Shown: positions 26,253 to 34,400 of the stretch, one piece after another
Layout: each line of letters starts with the position of its first letter
Numbering within the stretch: position 1 is the first letter of the stretch
Assembly (NCBI GenBank): GCA_947588805.1
Contig: CANPYR010000003.1
Coordinates: forward strand, 1-64,000
DNA length: 64,000 bases
Source of the DNA: an uncultured Clostridia bacterium
GTDB taxonomy: Bacteria > Bacillota > Clostridia > Oscillospirales > Ruminococcaceae
Reading direction: 5' to 3'
Notes under the pieces: generated by a model
Seen by the model: the letters and a program-made list of their open reading frames with translations, nothing else
Told to the model about the DNA's origin: nothing
Databases searched by the model: none
Position numbers and translations under genes: made by a program

Positions 26253-27293
26253 TTATTCCTCGCTCCCATCGTTTTTATTGTCAAGCGCCGGCGCGTCATC
26301 CTCCGACAGCAGCTCGGAGATCTTCTCGGCGAAGTATTCCACATACGGTATTACCTTTTTATAGTCTATACGCATGGGTCCTATCAGTCCGAGATGTCCG
26401 GCGACGATACCGTTTTTTGAAAACTCCGAGCTTATTATGCTCGAATTCCCGATCACAAATCCGTCGTCTTCGTCGGAAAACATAACGTGGATCCCGGAAA
26501 AGCTTGAATCTATAAGACTTCTTATATCCTCTCTGTGATCCAAAAAGCTTATGACCTCGTTTTTGTCTATCTCGCTCCTCAGTAAAAGATTTCCCACCCC
26601 GGCTACGTCTACCTCGTGCTTAGTTATCTCCCTCGTCATGTCGAAAACGCTCTGTACGAGCGGCGAAAGCGTGAGAAGATAGGTCCCGAGCGCGGTCTCA
26701 AGCTTTGAAAGCATTTCCTCGCTCAACAGATTTAAAGGCACGCCCTCAAGATTCTCTTTAAGAAAGTTCGAGAAGTAATCAAGGTGCTCCTGAGTAAGAT
26801 CTATCTCAAGCCGGCAGGTTCGGTTTTTTATCCTCCCGTTTGAAGCGATAAGAAGCAGCACGTACATCCTCTTCCCGGTCGGGATGACTTCAACCTTAGA
26901 TATCACCGAAAACGTCGGGCTCTCGCTTGAAACGAAGGTCGCGGATTTTGTCAGCTCCGCTAAAGCGTTGGTGGCGCTCTTTACTATCCCCTCCTCGGAA
27001 AATTCGTCCTTCGGTATCATGCTGTCAAGCAAAATTTTTTCTTCGCTGCTCAAGGGGTCGGTCTTTATCAGCCTGTCTACATACAGCCTGTAGCCGTTAT
27101 ATGTCGGTATACGTCCCGCCGAGGTGTGCGGCTGTTCGAGATAGCCCTGCTTCTCGAGCTCGGCCATCTCGTTTCTTATGGTCGCGCTCGACGCGCCGAC
27201 ATATTTCATTATAGCCTTTGAACCTACAGGCTCTCCGGTCACTATATACTCATCGACTACGGCGGCAAGTATCCGCATCTTCCGATCGTCCAC
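26253..27293 (-). CDS. hrcA: Heat-inducible transcription repressor HrcA
   Basis: 346 residues. An N-terminal winged helix (ILAAVVDEYIVTGEPVGSKAI, ASSATIRNEMAELEKQGYLEQ) and an HTSAGRIPTYNGYR linker are diagnostic, followed by the GAF-like dimer domain. It represses this operon through the CIRCE site at 27368-27394 and is released under heat stress when GroE is titrated. AAAGGTGG precedes the ATG. Confidence 0.97.
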   Translation of the reverse strand: MDDRKMRILAAVVDEYIVTGEPVGSKAIMKYVGASSATIRNEMAELEKQGYLEQPHTSAGRIPTYNGYRLYVDRLIKTDPLSSEEKILLDSMIPKDEFSEEGIVKSATNALAELTKSATFVSSESPTFSVISKVEVIPTGKRMYVLLLIASNGRIKNRTCRLEIDLTQEHLDYFSNFLKENLEGVPLNLLSEEMLSKLETALGTYLLTLSPLVQSVFDMTREITKHEVDVAGVGNLLLRSEIDKNEVISFLDHREDIRSLIDSSFSGIHVMFSDEDDGFVIGNSSIISSEFSKNGIVAGHLGLIGPMRIDYKKVIPYVEYFAEKISELLSEDDAPALDNKNDGSEE

Positions 27294-27367
27294 CTTTAAG
27301 CTGCCCCCTTTTTACGACCGCTCAACCGCAGCTGAAATTCTTTTCTGGCAATTGAAGCCGTCAGGTG

Positions 27368-27394
27368 TTAGCACTCTTCTTTTTTGAGTGCTAA
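27368..27394. promoter_or_regulatory. CIRCE operator
   Basis: TTAGCACTC-N9-GAGTGCTAA, matching the CIRCE consensus exactly, between the hrcA promoter and the start codon. Confidence 0.97.
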
Positions 27395-27398
27395 CTAT

Positions 27399-27426
27399 AG
27401 TATAACCCTTTTTCCGAAAATGTCAA
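27399..27426 (-). promoter_or_regulatory. SigA-type promoter of the hrcA operon
   Basis: TTGACA (27426-27421), 16-bp spacer, TATACT (27404-27399), directly upstream of CIRCE. Confidence 0.82.
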
Positions 27427-27481
27427 GGGGTTTTGAAAAAATTTTTTAAATTTTTTTATATTTCAAAAAAGCAAAAAGATT

Positions 27482-27510
27482 CCCGCCCGTCGAAAAAATC
27501 GGCGAGCGGG
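27482..27510 (-). terminator. Terminator of the pduL-like gene
   Basis: On the minus strand CCCGCTCGCCGA pairs with TCGACGGGCGGG (one mismatch, one G-T) and is followed by AATCTTTTTG. Confidence 0.75.
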
Positions 27511-27541
27511 CGGCGAACATATTCATAGCGTTAAAATAAAA

Positions 27542-28114
27542 TCAGAGAGTAACGATTTCTCCCATCTGATCTCTTCCGCAGCCTACGGCGTTGGATTCGT
27601 CGGTATCGATATGCATAGCGGTAGCGTAGGAGGGGCTTACTCTGCAAACAACGTCTCCCAAAACGGCGCTTCTTTCCGCGGTATCGATCCTTACCCAGAC
27701 TTCATCCTTATCCTTAACTCCGAGCGCAGCAGCGTCCTCGGGGGTAAGGTGGATATGTCTCTTAGCGATTATAACTCCCTCGGAAAGCTCAATCTCCCCG
27801 CAGGGTCCCACAAGCTTGCAAGCGCCGGAGCCGGCAAGGTCGCCGGATTCGCGGACCGGGGCGGTAACGCCTATCGAGCGGGCGTCGGTAGCGGAAAGCT
27901 CCACCTGAGTAGCCTTACGGCAGGGTCCGAGTATGGATACTCCCGCAAGCTCTTTCTTAGGTCCTACGACGGTAACGCGCTCCTCGCAGGCATACTGTCC
28001 GGGCTGAGAGAGGTCTTTTTTCTTGGTAAGCTGACGTCCCTCGCCGAAGAGTATAGCAAGGTCCTTCTCGGTTACATGAACATGGCGCGCGGATGTTTCG
28101 ACAATGAATTTCAT
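27542..28114 (-). CDS. pduL: PduL-type phosphate acyltransferase
   Basis: 190 residues with the duplicated PTAC domain. The two His-rich metal motifs are SARHVHVTEKD at the N-terminus and AKRHIHLTPEDA about residue 117, with GPCRKATQVELSATDAR between. PduL-type enzymes interconvert acyl-CoA and acyl-phosphate (acetyl or propionyl), feeding acetate kinase to make ATP. There is no ack gene or microcompartment shell gene nearby, and no N-terminal encapsulation peptide, so housekeeping phosphotransacetylase is more likely than a compartment role. It is monocistronic with its own promoter and terminator. Confidence 0.92.
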   Translation of the reverse strand: MKFIVETSARHVHVTEKDLAILFGEGRQLTKKKDLSQPGQYACEERVTVVGPKKELAGVSILGPCRKATQVELSATDARSIGVTAPVRESGDLAGSGACKLVGPCGEIELSEGVIIAKRHIHLTPEDAAALGVKDKDEVWVRIDTAERSAVLGDVVCRVSPSYATAMHIDTDESNAVGCGRDQMGEIVTL

Positions 28115-28181
28115 TTTAATTACCTTCTTTTATAATAGTTATTTTAGCCGCAAATTCTCCTGCCGGAAAATTTCTGATATA

Positions 28182-28210
28182 ATTGTAGCATATTAAACCG
28201 GGGTTGTCAA
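28182..28210 (-). promoter_or_regulatory. SigA-type promoter of the pduL-like gene
   Basis: TTGACA (28210-28205), 17 bp ending ATGC (extended -10), TACAAT (28187-28182). Confidence 0.8.
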
Positions 28211-28751
28211 GAGCTGTCGGAAAGGCGATCAATCGGATGATCTTCGGCTTTTTAAGCAGATATCTTTAATTCGTGCGGGAGGACGTGGCGGGATTGTTGC
28301 GGCTATGAGGGGGACCGGTTCTGTCTTTCATCTCAGCGGGCGGAAAGCTTGCGTTAGGCGGCGGCAAGATTCGCTGCTTTTCTGCTATATCTCTACCGAC
28401 TGCTCCCCGCCCTCCCGCCCGTCCCGCGAATCTCGCCGCCGCTCCGGGGGTCTGCTTCTGACTTTATTATTCTACAGTCATAAAGCTTATCAAACTGAAC
28501 CGATAGTTTTCTGCCACTGATTTTACTTTTAGCGTACCCCCCGGGCTGGTCAGGTTTTGACAGCATTAGCTGTCAAAAGGGGAGACCCCCGGCGAGGGTC
28601 TCCCCACGCAAAAACAGTCCGCCGGACTGTTTTTGCTCCCCGTCCTGCGCTTGCTTACGCTCGGGGGGGAGTTTCGCGCCTGCGGGCGCGACTCGGTGGC
28701 GCCGCCCCCGAGACCCCTGCGGCCTTTTGAGGAAAGGCCGGCGAAACCTTT
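28211..28751. repeat. Hairpin-array spacer
   Basis: No gene is supported in this stretch. From 28555 three perfect hairpins stand almost end to end: TTTTGACAGC/GCTGTCAAAA (28555-28578), GGGGAGACCC/GGGTCTCCCC (28579-28605) and a 13-bp GCAAAAACAGTCC/GGACTGTTTTTGC with a 3-base loop (28608-28636). Further GC-rich stems follow: CTCCCC/GGGGAG, GCGCC/GGGCGC and GGCCTTT/AAAGGCC (near 28722-28742). The third is also a good bidirectional terminator. The array looks like a composite repeat element. Confidence 0.7.
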
Positions 28752-31316
28752 TTAGTTCCCGCTCTCCCCATCTAACTGCTTCGCTAATACCTCCAGTAAC
28801 ACATCTATATTTATCGGCTTGGATACATGATCGTTCATACCGCATTCGATCGCTTTTCTTCGGTCCTCGTCAAACGCGTTCGCCGTCATCGCTACTATCG
28901 GTATCCCCGCAAGCCCCGGATTCTCAAGCGCTCTTATCGCCCTCGACGCGTCGTACCCGTTCATCACCGGCATCTGCACGTCCATTAGTATCAGAGAATA
29001 ATACCCCGGCTCCGAAGCCTTTACCATCTCTACCGCGCAAGAACCGTCCACCGCCGTCTCGATTATAAAACCGTTTTCCTGTAAGAGCTCCTGCGCGATC
29101 TCTCTGTTGAGCTCGTTGTCCTCTACAAGCAAAAGCCGCTTGCCCTTGAGATTTTCTACCGGATTCTCTTTTTTCTCGTTTGTGAGATCCGCTTTTCCGA
29201 GCGCGTTCACAAGCGTTTCGCGAAGCTCCGAGAGGAATATCGGTTTATTGCAGAACGCCGTCACTCCAGCTTCTCTCGCTTCGGTCTCGAATGCCGTCCA
29301 GTCGTACGCGGTCAGAATCACTATCGGTATCCTGTCACCTACTATCTGCCTTATCTGTCTTGTAAGCTCTATACCGTTTATATCCGGAAGCGCCCAGTCG
29401 ATTATATACGCAAAGAACCCGTCGCCCATCTCCTCGGCCTGCTTCGCTCTTAAAACTGCTTCCTTTCCGTGCATCGACCACTCCGCTCTCATCCCTATCT
29501 GCGCGAGCATCTTCGTCACGCTGTCGCAGGTCTCAAAGCTGTCGTCTACTACAAGCCCTCTTACGCCCGCAAGCTCTTTTATCACCGTCACCTGCTTAGT
29601 CTCGGATTGAAGCCTGAAATCAAAGTCAAGAATAAACTCTGTGCCCTTCCCTTGCTCGGTTTCAAGCGTGATGGAGCCGCCCATCGTATCCACTATATTT
29701 TTCGTGATCGCCATCCCGAGACCCGTGCCCTGGATACCGCTTATAGTCGAATTCCTCTCCCGCTCAAACGGCTCGAAGATGTGCTTGGAAAACTCCTTGC
29801 TCATCCCTATCCCGGTATCCTTCACCCTTATCTCATAGGAACCGTAGCCCTTCGGCGCGGTAGGCTTCTGTTTTATGGTAAGGGATACCGAACCTCCGGC
29901 GGGGGTGAATTTAATCGCGTTTGAAAGAAGATTCAAAAGCACCTGATTCACATGAAGCTTATCGCAGTATATATCCTCGTCTATTATGTCGAGGGTATCC
30001 ATGAAGAAGTTCAGCTGCTTCGAGGTCATCTGAGTCTGGATTATGTTTCTCATATCCTTGAATATCTCGGAGATAGAGCAGGGCTTTTCCTCGATATTAA
30101 GCTTTCCGGACTCTATCCTTGACATATCGAGAATATCGTTTATAAGCGAAAGAAGATGGTTTCCGGAGGATAGGATCTTACCGAGATATTCCTGAACTCT
30201 CGGCTTGTTGTCTATATTCGTTTCCGCGAGCGTCGCAAAGCCTATGATCGCGTTCATCGGCGTTCTTATATCGTGGGACATATTGGATAGGAAGGTAGTC
30301 TTAGCGCGCTCGGCGGCTTCGGCCTTTTTGAGCTTTTCTTCAAGAACCGCTCTTTCAACCGCGTCGGAGGTCATCTTCTTTGTCTGCTTGCTGATATACA
30401 GATAATACATCATTACAGAAATTACCATTATCCCTGCGACGGCAAGAGAGATTTTTCTCACCGCGAAAACGCTCGCAAAAGCTTCGCTTTCCGGCACATC
30501 GACAATAATGGACCACGCGTTTATTCCTGAAGGCGCGTAATACATATACTGCCAGCCGGGGGTGTTCGGCGTTCTGTAAATTACATACCCGGTGCCGAGC
30601 TTTAATATATCCTCGATGTACTCGTCCCAGTTCTGACCGCCTTTAGTCCTTCTGCCGGGATTCGAGCTGTTATACTCCGAAAGATTTCCGAGCTTGTTGT
30701 GCCATGTATCGACCAAAAAATCCCCGTTATTTGTATCGACTATATATATCTTCGCGCTCGCGTTATAGATATTATCGATATTCAAAAGATCAGGCAGCTC
30801 CTCAAGCCTTGTTATTCCGTAAAGAAGCGCCACGGTCTCTCCGTCCTGAATAATAGGGACATAGTGCCTTATGACATAGAGTCCGTTGATACTGATATCG
30901 CGGTTTGAAACATGTTCGCCGAGCGGGGCTTCGGTTGCAAAGTCAAGCCCCACCGATTCGGCCTTATCCGAAATTTCATCGGTCGTGATTATCCTGTTAT
31001 CCGGCAAAAGCACCCTAACGCGCATGGTATCCAGAATCGGCGACACCTTCGCCATAATCTCCCGAGTCTCATCGATATCAAGGTTATTTGCGCTCGAGAT
31101 GATATCTGCCGCGGCGTTAAGGATCTCGCTGTCGCGCCTGAATTTATTCGCCACCTCCTCGGTAACGGTCTTAACGCCCTCCTCCATCCTTCTCAAGGAT
31201 CTTTCGCGGATATTTCTCTCTATCCCGATATAAGCGGCGATAAACAGAACCGCAATAATGACGACGAGCACGGCAGAAGCGATTATTCTCGAATCGTATT
31301 TTCTTGTCTTTTTCAT
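28752..31316 (-). CDS. Hybrid sensor histidine kinase with two receiver domains
   Basis: 854 residues. A membrane helix (about 10-30), an extracellular Cache-like sensor (about 35-285) and a second helix (about 290-310) precede HisKA with FLSNMSHDIRTPMNAIIGF (phospho-His). HATPase_c has NQVLLNLLSNAIKFTP, DTGIGM and GTGLGM. Two REC domains follow: the first has the Asp in IIDWALPDING, the second the standard VEDN and LMDVQMPVMNG with a distal KP. No Hpt domain or separate output regulator is adjacent, so the phosphorelay partner is unknown. Cache sensors usually bind small ligands. It is monocistronic. Confidence 0.93.
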   Translation of the reverse strand: MKKTRKYDSRIIASAVLVVIIAVLFIAAYIGIERNIRERSLRRMEEGVKTVTEEVANKFRRDSEILNAAADIISSANNLDIDETREIMAKVSPILDTMRVRVLLPDNRIITTDEISDKAESVGLDFATEAPLGEHVSNRDISINGLYVIRHYVPIIQDGETVALLYGITRLEELPDLLNIDNIYNASAKIYIVDTNNGDFLVDTWHNKLGNLSEYNSSNPGRRTKGGQNWDEYIEDILKLGTGYVIYRTPNTPGWQYMYYAPSGINAWSIIVDVPESEAFASVFAVRKISLAVAGIMVISVMMYYLYISKQTKKMTSDAVERAVLEEKLKKAEAAERAKTTFLSNMSHDIRTPMNAIIGFATLAETNIDNKPRVQEYLGKILSSGNHLLSLINDILDMSRIESGKLNIEEKPCSISEIFKDMRNIIQTQMTSKQLNFFMDTLDIIDEDIYCDKLHVNQVLLNLLSNAIKFTPAGGSVSLTIKQKPTAPKGYGSYEIRVKDTGIGMSKEFSKHIFEPFERERNSTISGIQGTGLGMAITKNIVDTMGGSITLETEQGKGTEFILDFDFRLQSETKQVTVIKELAGVRGLVVDDSFETCDSVTKMLAQIGMRAEWSMHGKEAVLRAKQAEEMGDGFFAYIIDWALPDINGIELTRQIRQIVGDRIPIVILTAYDWTAFETEAREAGVTAFCNKPIFLSELRETLVNALGKADLTNEKKENPVENLKGKRLLLVEDNELNREIAQELLQENGFIIETAVDGSCAVEMVKASEPGYYSLILMDVQMPVMNGYDASRAIRALENPGLAGIPIVAMTANAFDEDRRKAIECGMNDHVSKPINIDVLLEVLAKQLDGESGN

Positions 31317-31370
31317 ATTTTTACTCCAAATTTCTCCCGTTACGGCTTTCTGTATGCTTTTTTATATATT

Positions 31371-31399
31371 ATTATAGCATTATTCGGGAAAATTTTCAA
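31371..31399 (-). promoter_or_regulatory. SigA-type promoter of the hybrid kinase gene
   Basis: TTGAAA (31399-31394), 17 bp ending ATGC (extended -10), TATAAT (31376-31371). Confidence 0.8.
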
Positions 31400-31513
31400 G
31401 TGTTTAATGAAAAATTATGAAATTAAGGAGAAAGCAGGGCATAAGCCGGCCGTCGGAGAGGTTAGAAAGATACAAATGCGGCGTTTTGAAGCTCCCATCC
31501 CCGCCAAAAATAA

Positions 31514-31546
31514 GCGCGGGACCCAACATCCCGCGCCAAATCTTTT
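31514..31546. terminator. Bidirectional terminator
   Basis: GCGCGGGA pairs with TCCCGCGC. TCTTTTTTATT follows on the plus strand and TTATTTTTGG on the minus strand, so it serves the CmpB-like gene. Confidence 0.75.
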
Positions 31547-31565
31547 TTATTCTCCGACCGCACCG

Positions 31566-32234
31566 TCACGCCGCTTCTTCATCGGCAAAAACCATGTTCC
31601 CGTATACCTTCTCCATTACCTCTTCGCCGTATCTTGAGTCGAGATAGCTTTCTATTTTATTCCTTGGCGGCACGCCGTTTCTTCTGTCCCTCCACCTTAA
31701 AACTGCGGCGGCCGATACGATAAGATTCGCGGCCATAAATATCGTTATCGCAATCACCGCAAACGATGATATGTGCATACGCGCAAAGCTCAAAAGCTTT
31801 ACGGCGTACGGAAATACAAGCCTTGCAAATCCGAGTCCCAAAACGCCCCAGATCATAGTCATCTCAAGACATACCCTGCCGCGGATATTCAAAAATCTTC
31901 CCGTGTAATTCCAGGACGCAGAGCCGAAAACCGTCTCCTGGAGCCAGCTGCAAAAATATTCGACCGTAGACCCCGCCGCCGCGAACATCAGAAACTGTTC
32001 GACCATGCTCTTGTTGTAAAGAAGCAGCGAGACGAGATATATAGCCACGGCTCCAATCCCGTAAACTACGCAAAAAGGTCCCCAGACAGTCGCGGAGTGA
32101 TTCTCCCACGCCCCGCGCTTTATAATAGCGTAGATCCCCTCAAATATGAATCCAGCGACGCTCCCCGCTACGAAAAGAGCAAGGACTGCGCGGTAGTCTA
32201 TATTTCCTTTAAGCCTTTTCTTCATTCCGTTCAT
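31566..32234 (-). CDS. CmpB-like multispanning membrane protein (PF06541 type)
   Basis: 222 residues with about five membrane helices. The motifs VWGPFCVVYGIGAVAIY, GSTVEYFCSWLQETVFGS and NIRGRVCLE are characteristic of the family annotated as putative ABC-transporter type IV (CmpB). Experimental function is not known; no ATPase gene is adjacent. The C-terminus is cytoplasmic and charged. It has its own promoter upstream and a terminator downstream. Confidence 0.82.
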   Translation of the reverse strand: MNGMKKRLKGNIDYRAVLALFVAGSVAGFIFEGIYAIIKRGAWENHSATVWGPFCVVYGIGAVAIYLVSLLLYNKSMVEQFLMFAAAGSTVEYFCSWLQETVFGSASWNYTGRFLNIRGRVCLEMTMIWGVLGLGFARLVFPYAVKLLSFARMHISSFAVIAITIFMAANLIVSAAAVLRWRDRRNGVPPRNKIESYLDSRYGEEVMEKVYGNMVFADEEAA

Positions 32235-32279
32235 CCACCCGCCGATTTATGCCGCGAATTGCGCGAATTTACTGATTTG

Positions 32280-32308
32280 ATTATAGCATATTCCTTGGGA
32301 ATAGTCAA
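32280..32308 (-). promoter_or_regulatory. SigA-type promoter of the CmpB-like gene
   Basis: TTGACT (32308-32303), 17 bp ending ATGC (extended -10), TATAAT (32285-32280). Confidence 0.8.
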
Positions 32309-32315
32309 GCGCTGT

Positions 32316-32350
32316 TAGAAGACAGAGGTCAGAAATCAGACGTCAGAATT
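32316..32350. repeat. Heptad repeat array
   Basis: GAAGACA-GAGGTCA-GAAATCA-GACGTCA-GAATTTA, five degenerate 7-nt units, the same family as at 19548, 50357, 54248 and 59534. Confidence 0.75.
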
Positions 32351-32409
32351 TAAAATATTATATAATATGCATGCGGATTGGGAGTTCACGGAGTTACTAA
32401 TGATTCATC

Positions 32410-32796
32410 TCACCCGTGTCCATCCGTCTCAACCCTATCCCCTTCTCTTAGCTCCTTTTCGGATGTAAGTACCACCCTGTCTCCCTGCTTAAGACCGCTC
32501 TCGATCAAATATTTCCCGCTTTCCGAATCGCCCTCCCTCAGCAGCACTTCAACGCTTCTCGCCGTATAAACCGTCCGTTCAAAAGCCGGATAGGATTCAA
32601 TTATCATCACCCTCCCGTCCCTTACGCACTCCTTCGGCAGCACGAGCTTCAATCCCCCGTCAGTCATTACCGCCGCCGAAACCGTGTACGCGCTCACGTC
32701 GGGAGTCACGGCGCTGTAGATCATGTCCCCGAAAAGCGAGAAAAATATTACCGCCGCGCCGAAAATAATTATCGCCGCCTTCGCCGCTTTTCTCAT
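32410..32796 (-). CDS. Membrane-anchored protein resembling a membrane-fusion-protein C-terminal domain
   Basis: About 128 residues. MRKAAKAAIIIFGAAVIFFSLFG is an N-terminal anchor. LKLVLPKECVRDGRVMIIES, then VEVLLREGD and SGLKQGDRVVLTSEKELREGDRVE match the pattern of the last beta domain of HlyD/RND adaptor proteins. Full adaptors are over 300 residues and carry a coiled coil; this has only the terminal domain. ATG 32796 overlaps the permease stop as ATGA. It is the last gene of the ECF-linked transporter operon, and may be an extracytoplasmic accessory to it; that is inferred only from position. Confidence 0.68.
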   Translation of the reverse strand: MRKAAKAAIIIFGAAVIFFSLFGDMIYSAVTPDVSAYTVSAAVMTDGGLKLVLPKECVRDGRVMIIESYPAFERTVYTARSVEVLLREGDSESGKYLIESGLKQGDRVVLTSEKELREGDRVETDGHG

Positions 32797-33557
32797 TTCG
32801 TCCCCCAAATCTCGCCGCTCTCCGGGCTTTCGAGCGGCTTTCTTAATATCAGAAACAGCGCGAAAATCGGGAACATATATGTCGCGCCGCCCGCTCCCGA
32901 GACGTTTTCCGGCAGGTCCGAAAGCCTTACCGATAACGGATATATCCCGGGATTGTCCATCGCAAAAATCAGAGCCTGCTCGACCGTGTTCCAGCTTTCG
33001 CAGAATATCAGCGCCGCGAGCGCGGCCGCTCCCGGCTTTATATGCGGCCAAACAGCGTGCCTAAGGATCCTAAGAGCCGACGACGTCTCAAGCCGCGCGG
33101 AGTCGATAAGCTCGTCGGGGACCGAGAGCGCAAACTGTCTGTCAAGAAACACCGCGAGCGGCGAAAACATCATCGGCAGAGTAAGAGCAAGCGGAGTATT
33201 TAACATATTTAAGCTTTTTAAGCATATATAGTTCGGAAGGAGCGTGGCCTGAAACGGCAGAAGCGCCGCAAGAAGATATGCATAAAACAGCGCTTTTGAG
33301 CCCTTAAAACGAATTTTTGCAAACGCAAACCCGAGCGGCAAGGATATAGCTATGCTCACCGCAGTTATCGCGGCGGAGTAAAATACCGAGTTCCAAAAAT
33401 ATCCGAAAAATGCGTGATCGACCGTAAAAAGCTCCCAATATTCAAGCAGTGACGGCCCGCCGTTATATATTAAAGACTTAATTATCAGCGCTGCAGAGGC
33501 CAGAAGAAAAAACGCCCCTAAAAGCGCGTAAAAGGCTTTGAGAACACGGGTTTTCAT
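32793..33557 (-). CDS. ABC transporter permease, carbohydrate type (MalG-like)
   Basis: About 254 residues, six membrane helices; the EAA-like loop (DSARLETSSALRILRHAVWPHIKPG) is in the second half. ATG 33557 overlaps the upstream permease stop as ATGA and follows GGAG by nine bases, so it is better than the frame start at 33587. Together with the next permease it forms the inner-membrane channel for a sugar-type importer. No ATPase gene is present; such CUT1-like systems often share one MsmK-like ATPase. Confidence 0.88.
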   Translation of the reverse strand: MKTRVLKAFYALLGAFFLLASAALIIKSLIYNGGPSLLEYWELFTVDHAFFGYFWNSVFYSAAITAVSIAISLPLGFAFAKIRFKGSKALFYAYLLAALLPFQATLLPNYICLKSLNMLNTPLALTLPMMFSPLAVFLDRQFALSVPDELIDSARLETSSALRILRHAVWPHIKPGAAALAALIFCESWNTVEQALIFAMDNPGIYPLSVRLSDLPENVSGAGGATYMFPIFALFLILRKPLESPESGEIWGTK

Positions 33558-34387
33558 CTTTTTGAGCTCCTTTCGGATATTATCCATGCCGCAGCTATCG
33601 CCACGCCGACAAAGAGCGTGAACATCACCGCCGCAGCCGAGAGATTTTCATAGTTTAATTTGTAAAAGTGATTATTCATATAATTTTGCAGCATATACGC
33701 GGAGTCGGGCGGGTAGTTGGTTTTGTAATACAGATAGCTCTCCCTGAAAATTTTAAGCGAATTAACAAAGCTCAGCAAAGCTACAAATAAAACCGTCGGG
33801 GAAATCATGGGAAGAGTTATCTTAAAACGCAGGGCTTTCGGACCTGCGCCGTCGAGCGCCGCGGCTTCGTATATTTCCCTCGGGACGCTTGATATCGCCG
33901 CCGTCAGGATGATTATATCTATCCCCACGTTTTTCCAGATGAAAAGAAGATAGAGCGGCAGCACCGCGAAGAACCCGCCCCATGTTTCAGAGCGCGTGAG
34001 CGAAAAATACGCGTTTGAATCAAATACCGCCTGCCAGATAAGCACTGTGCTCGCGCTCGGGAGGATGTACGGCGCTATAAACGCGGCCTTTATCCATAAA
34101 GCTTTCTCCGAGATACCGGCCAGTCCGAACGATAAAATTATCGCAAGAGTCGTGACTGTTATAACGCCTATAAGCGAAAATAGCGCGGTATTTTTAAGCG
34201 CGAGCCGAAAATAGCCGTTTTCGGCGACGGCTATGAAGTTTTCAAAACCTACGAAGCGCTTCTCAAGACCGCCGCCAGTGAACGCGTAAGCTATGCTTCT
34301 TATAAACGGCAGGATATAAAACTCCGCAAACCCGATAAGCGCAGGGGCGCTCAGCGCGATGAATTTAAATCTCAGCTTTTTATGCAT
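33554..34387 (-). CDS. ABC transporter permease, carbohydrate type (MalF-like)
   Basis: About 277 residues, six helices. The EAA motif reads IYEAAALDGAGPKALRFKITLP with P-x-I-SP after it. ATG 34387 (MHKKLRFKF) fits a short cytoplasmic start, and the frame extension to 34453 would overlap the solute-binding gene. It forms a heterodimer with the MalG-like permease in the same operon. Confidence 0.9.
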   Translation of the reverse strand: MHKKLRFKFIALSAPALIGFAEFYILPFIRSIAYAFTGGGLEKRFVGFENFIAVAENGYFRLALKNTALFSLIGVITVTTLAIILSFGLAGISEKALWIKAAFIAPYILPSASTVLIWQAVFDSNAYFSLTRSETWGGFFAVLPLYLLFIWKNVGIDIIILTAAISSVPREIYEAAALDGAGPKALRFKITLPMISPTVLFVALLSFVNSLKIFRESYLYYKTNYPPDSAYMLQNYMNNHFYKLNYENLSAAAVMFTLFVGVAIAAAWIISERSSKR

Positions 34388-34400
34388 TCCGTCCCGCCCG

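Noticed and set aside
28305..28520. 71-codon open frame beside the hairpin array
   Set aside because: Arg/Ser/Pro-rich translation typical of GC-rich non-coding DNA; no ribosome site.
28555..28740. CRISPR array
   Set aside because: The hairpins are all different and no repeats with regular spacers exist; no cas genes in the window.
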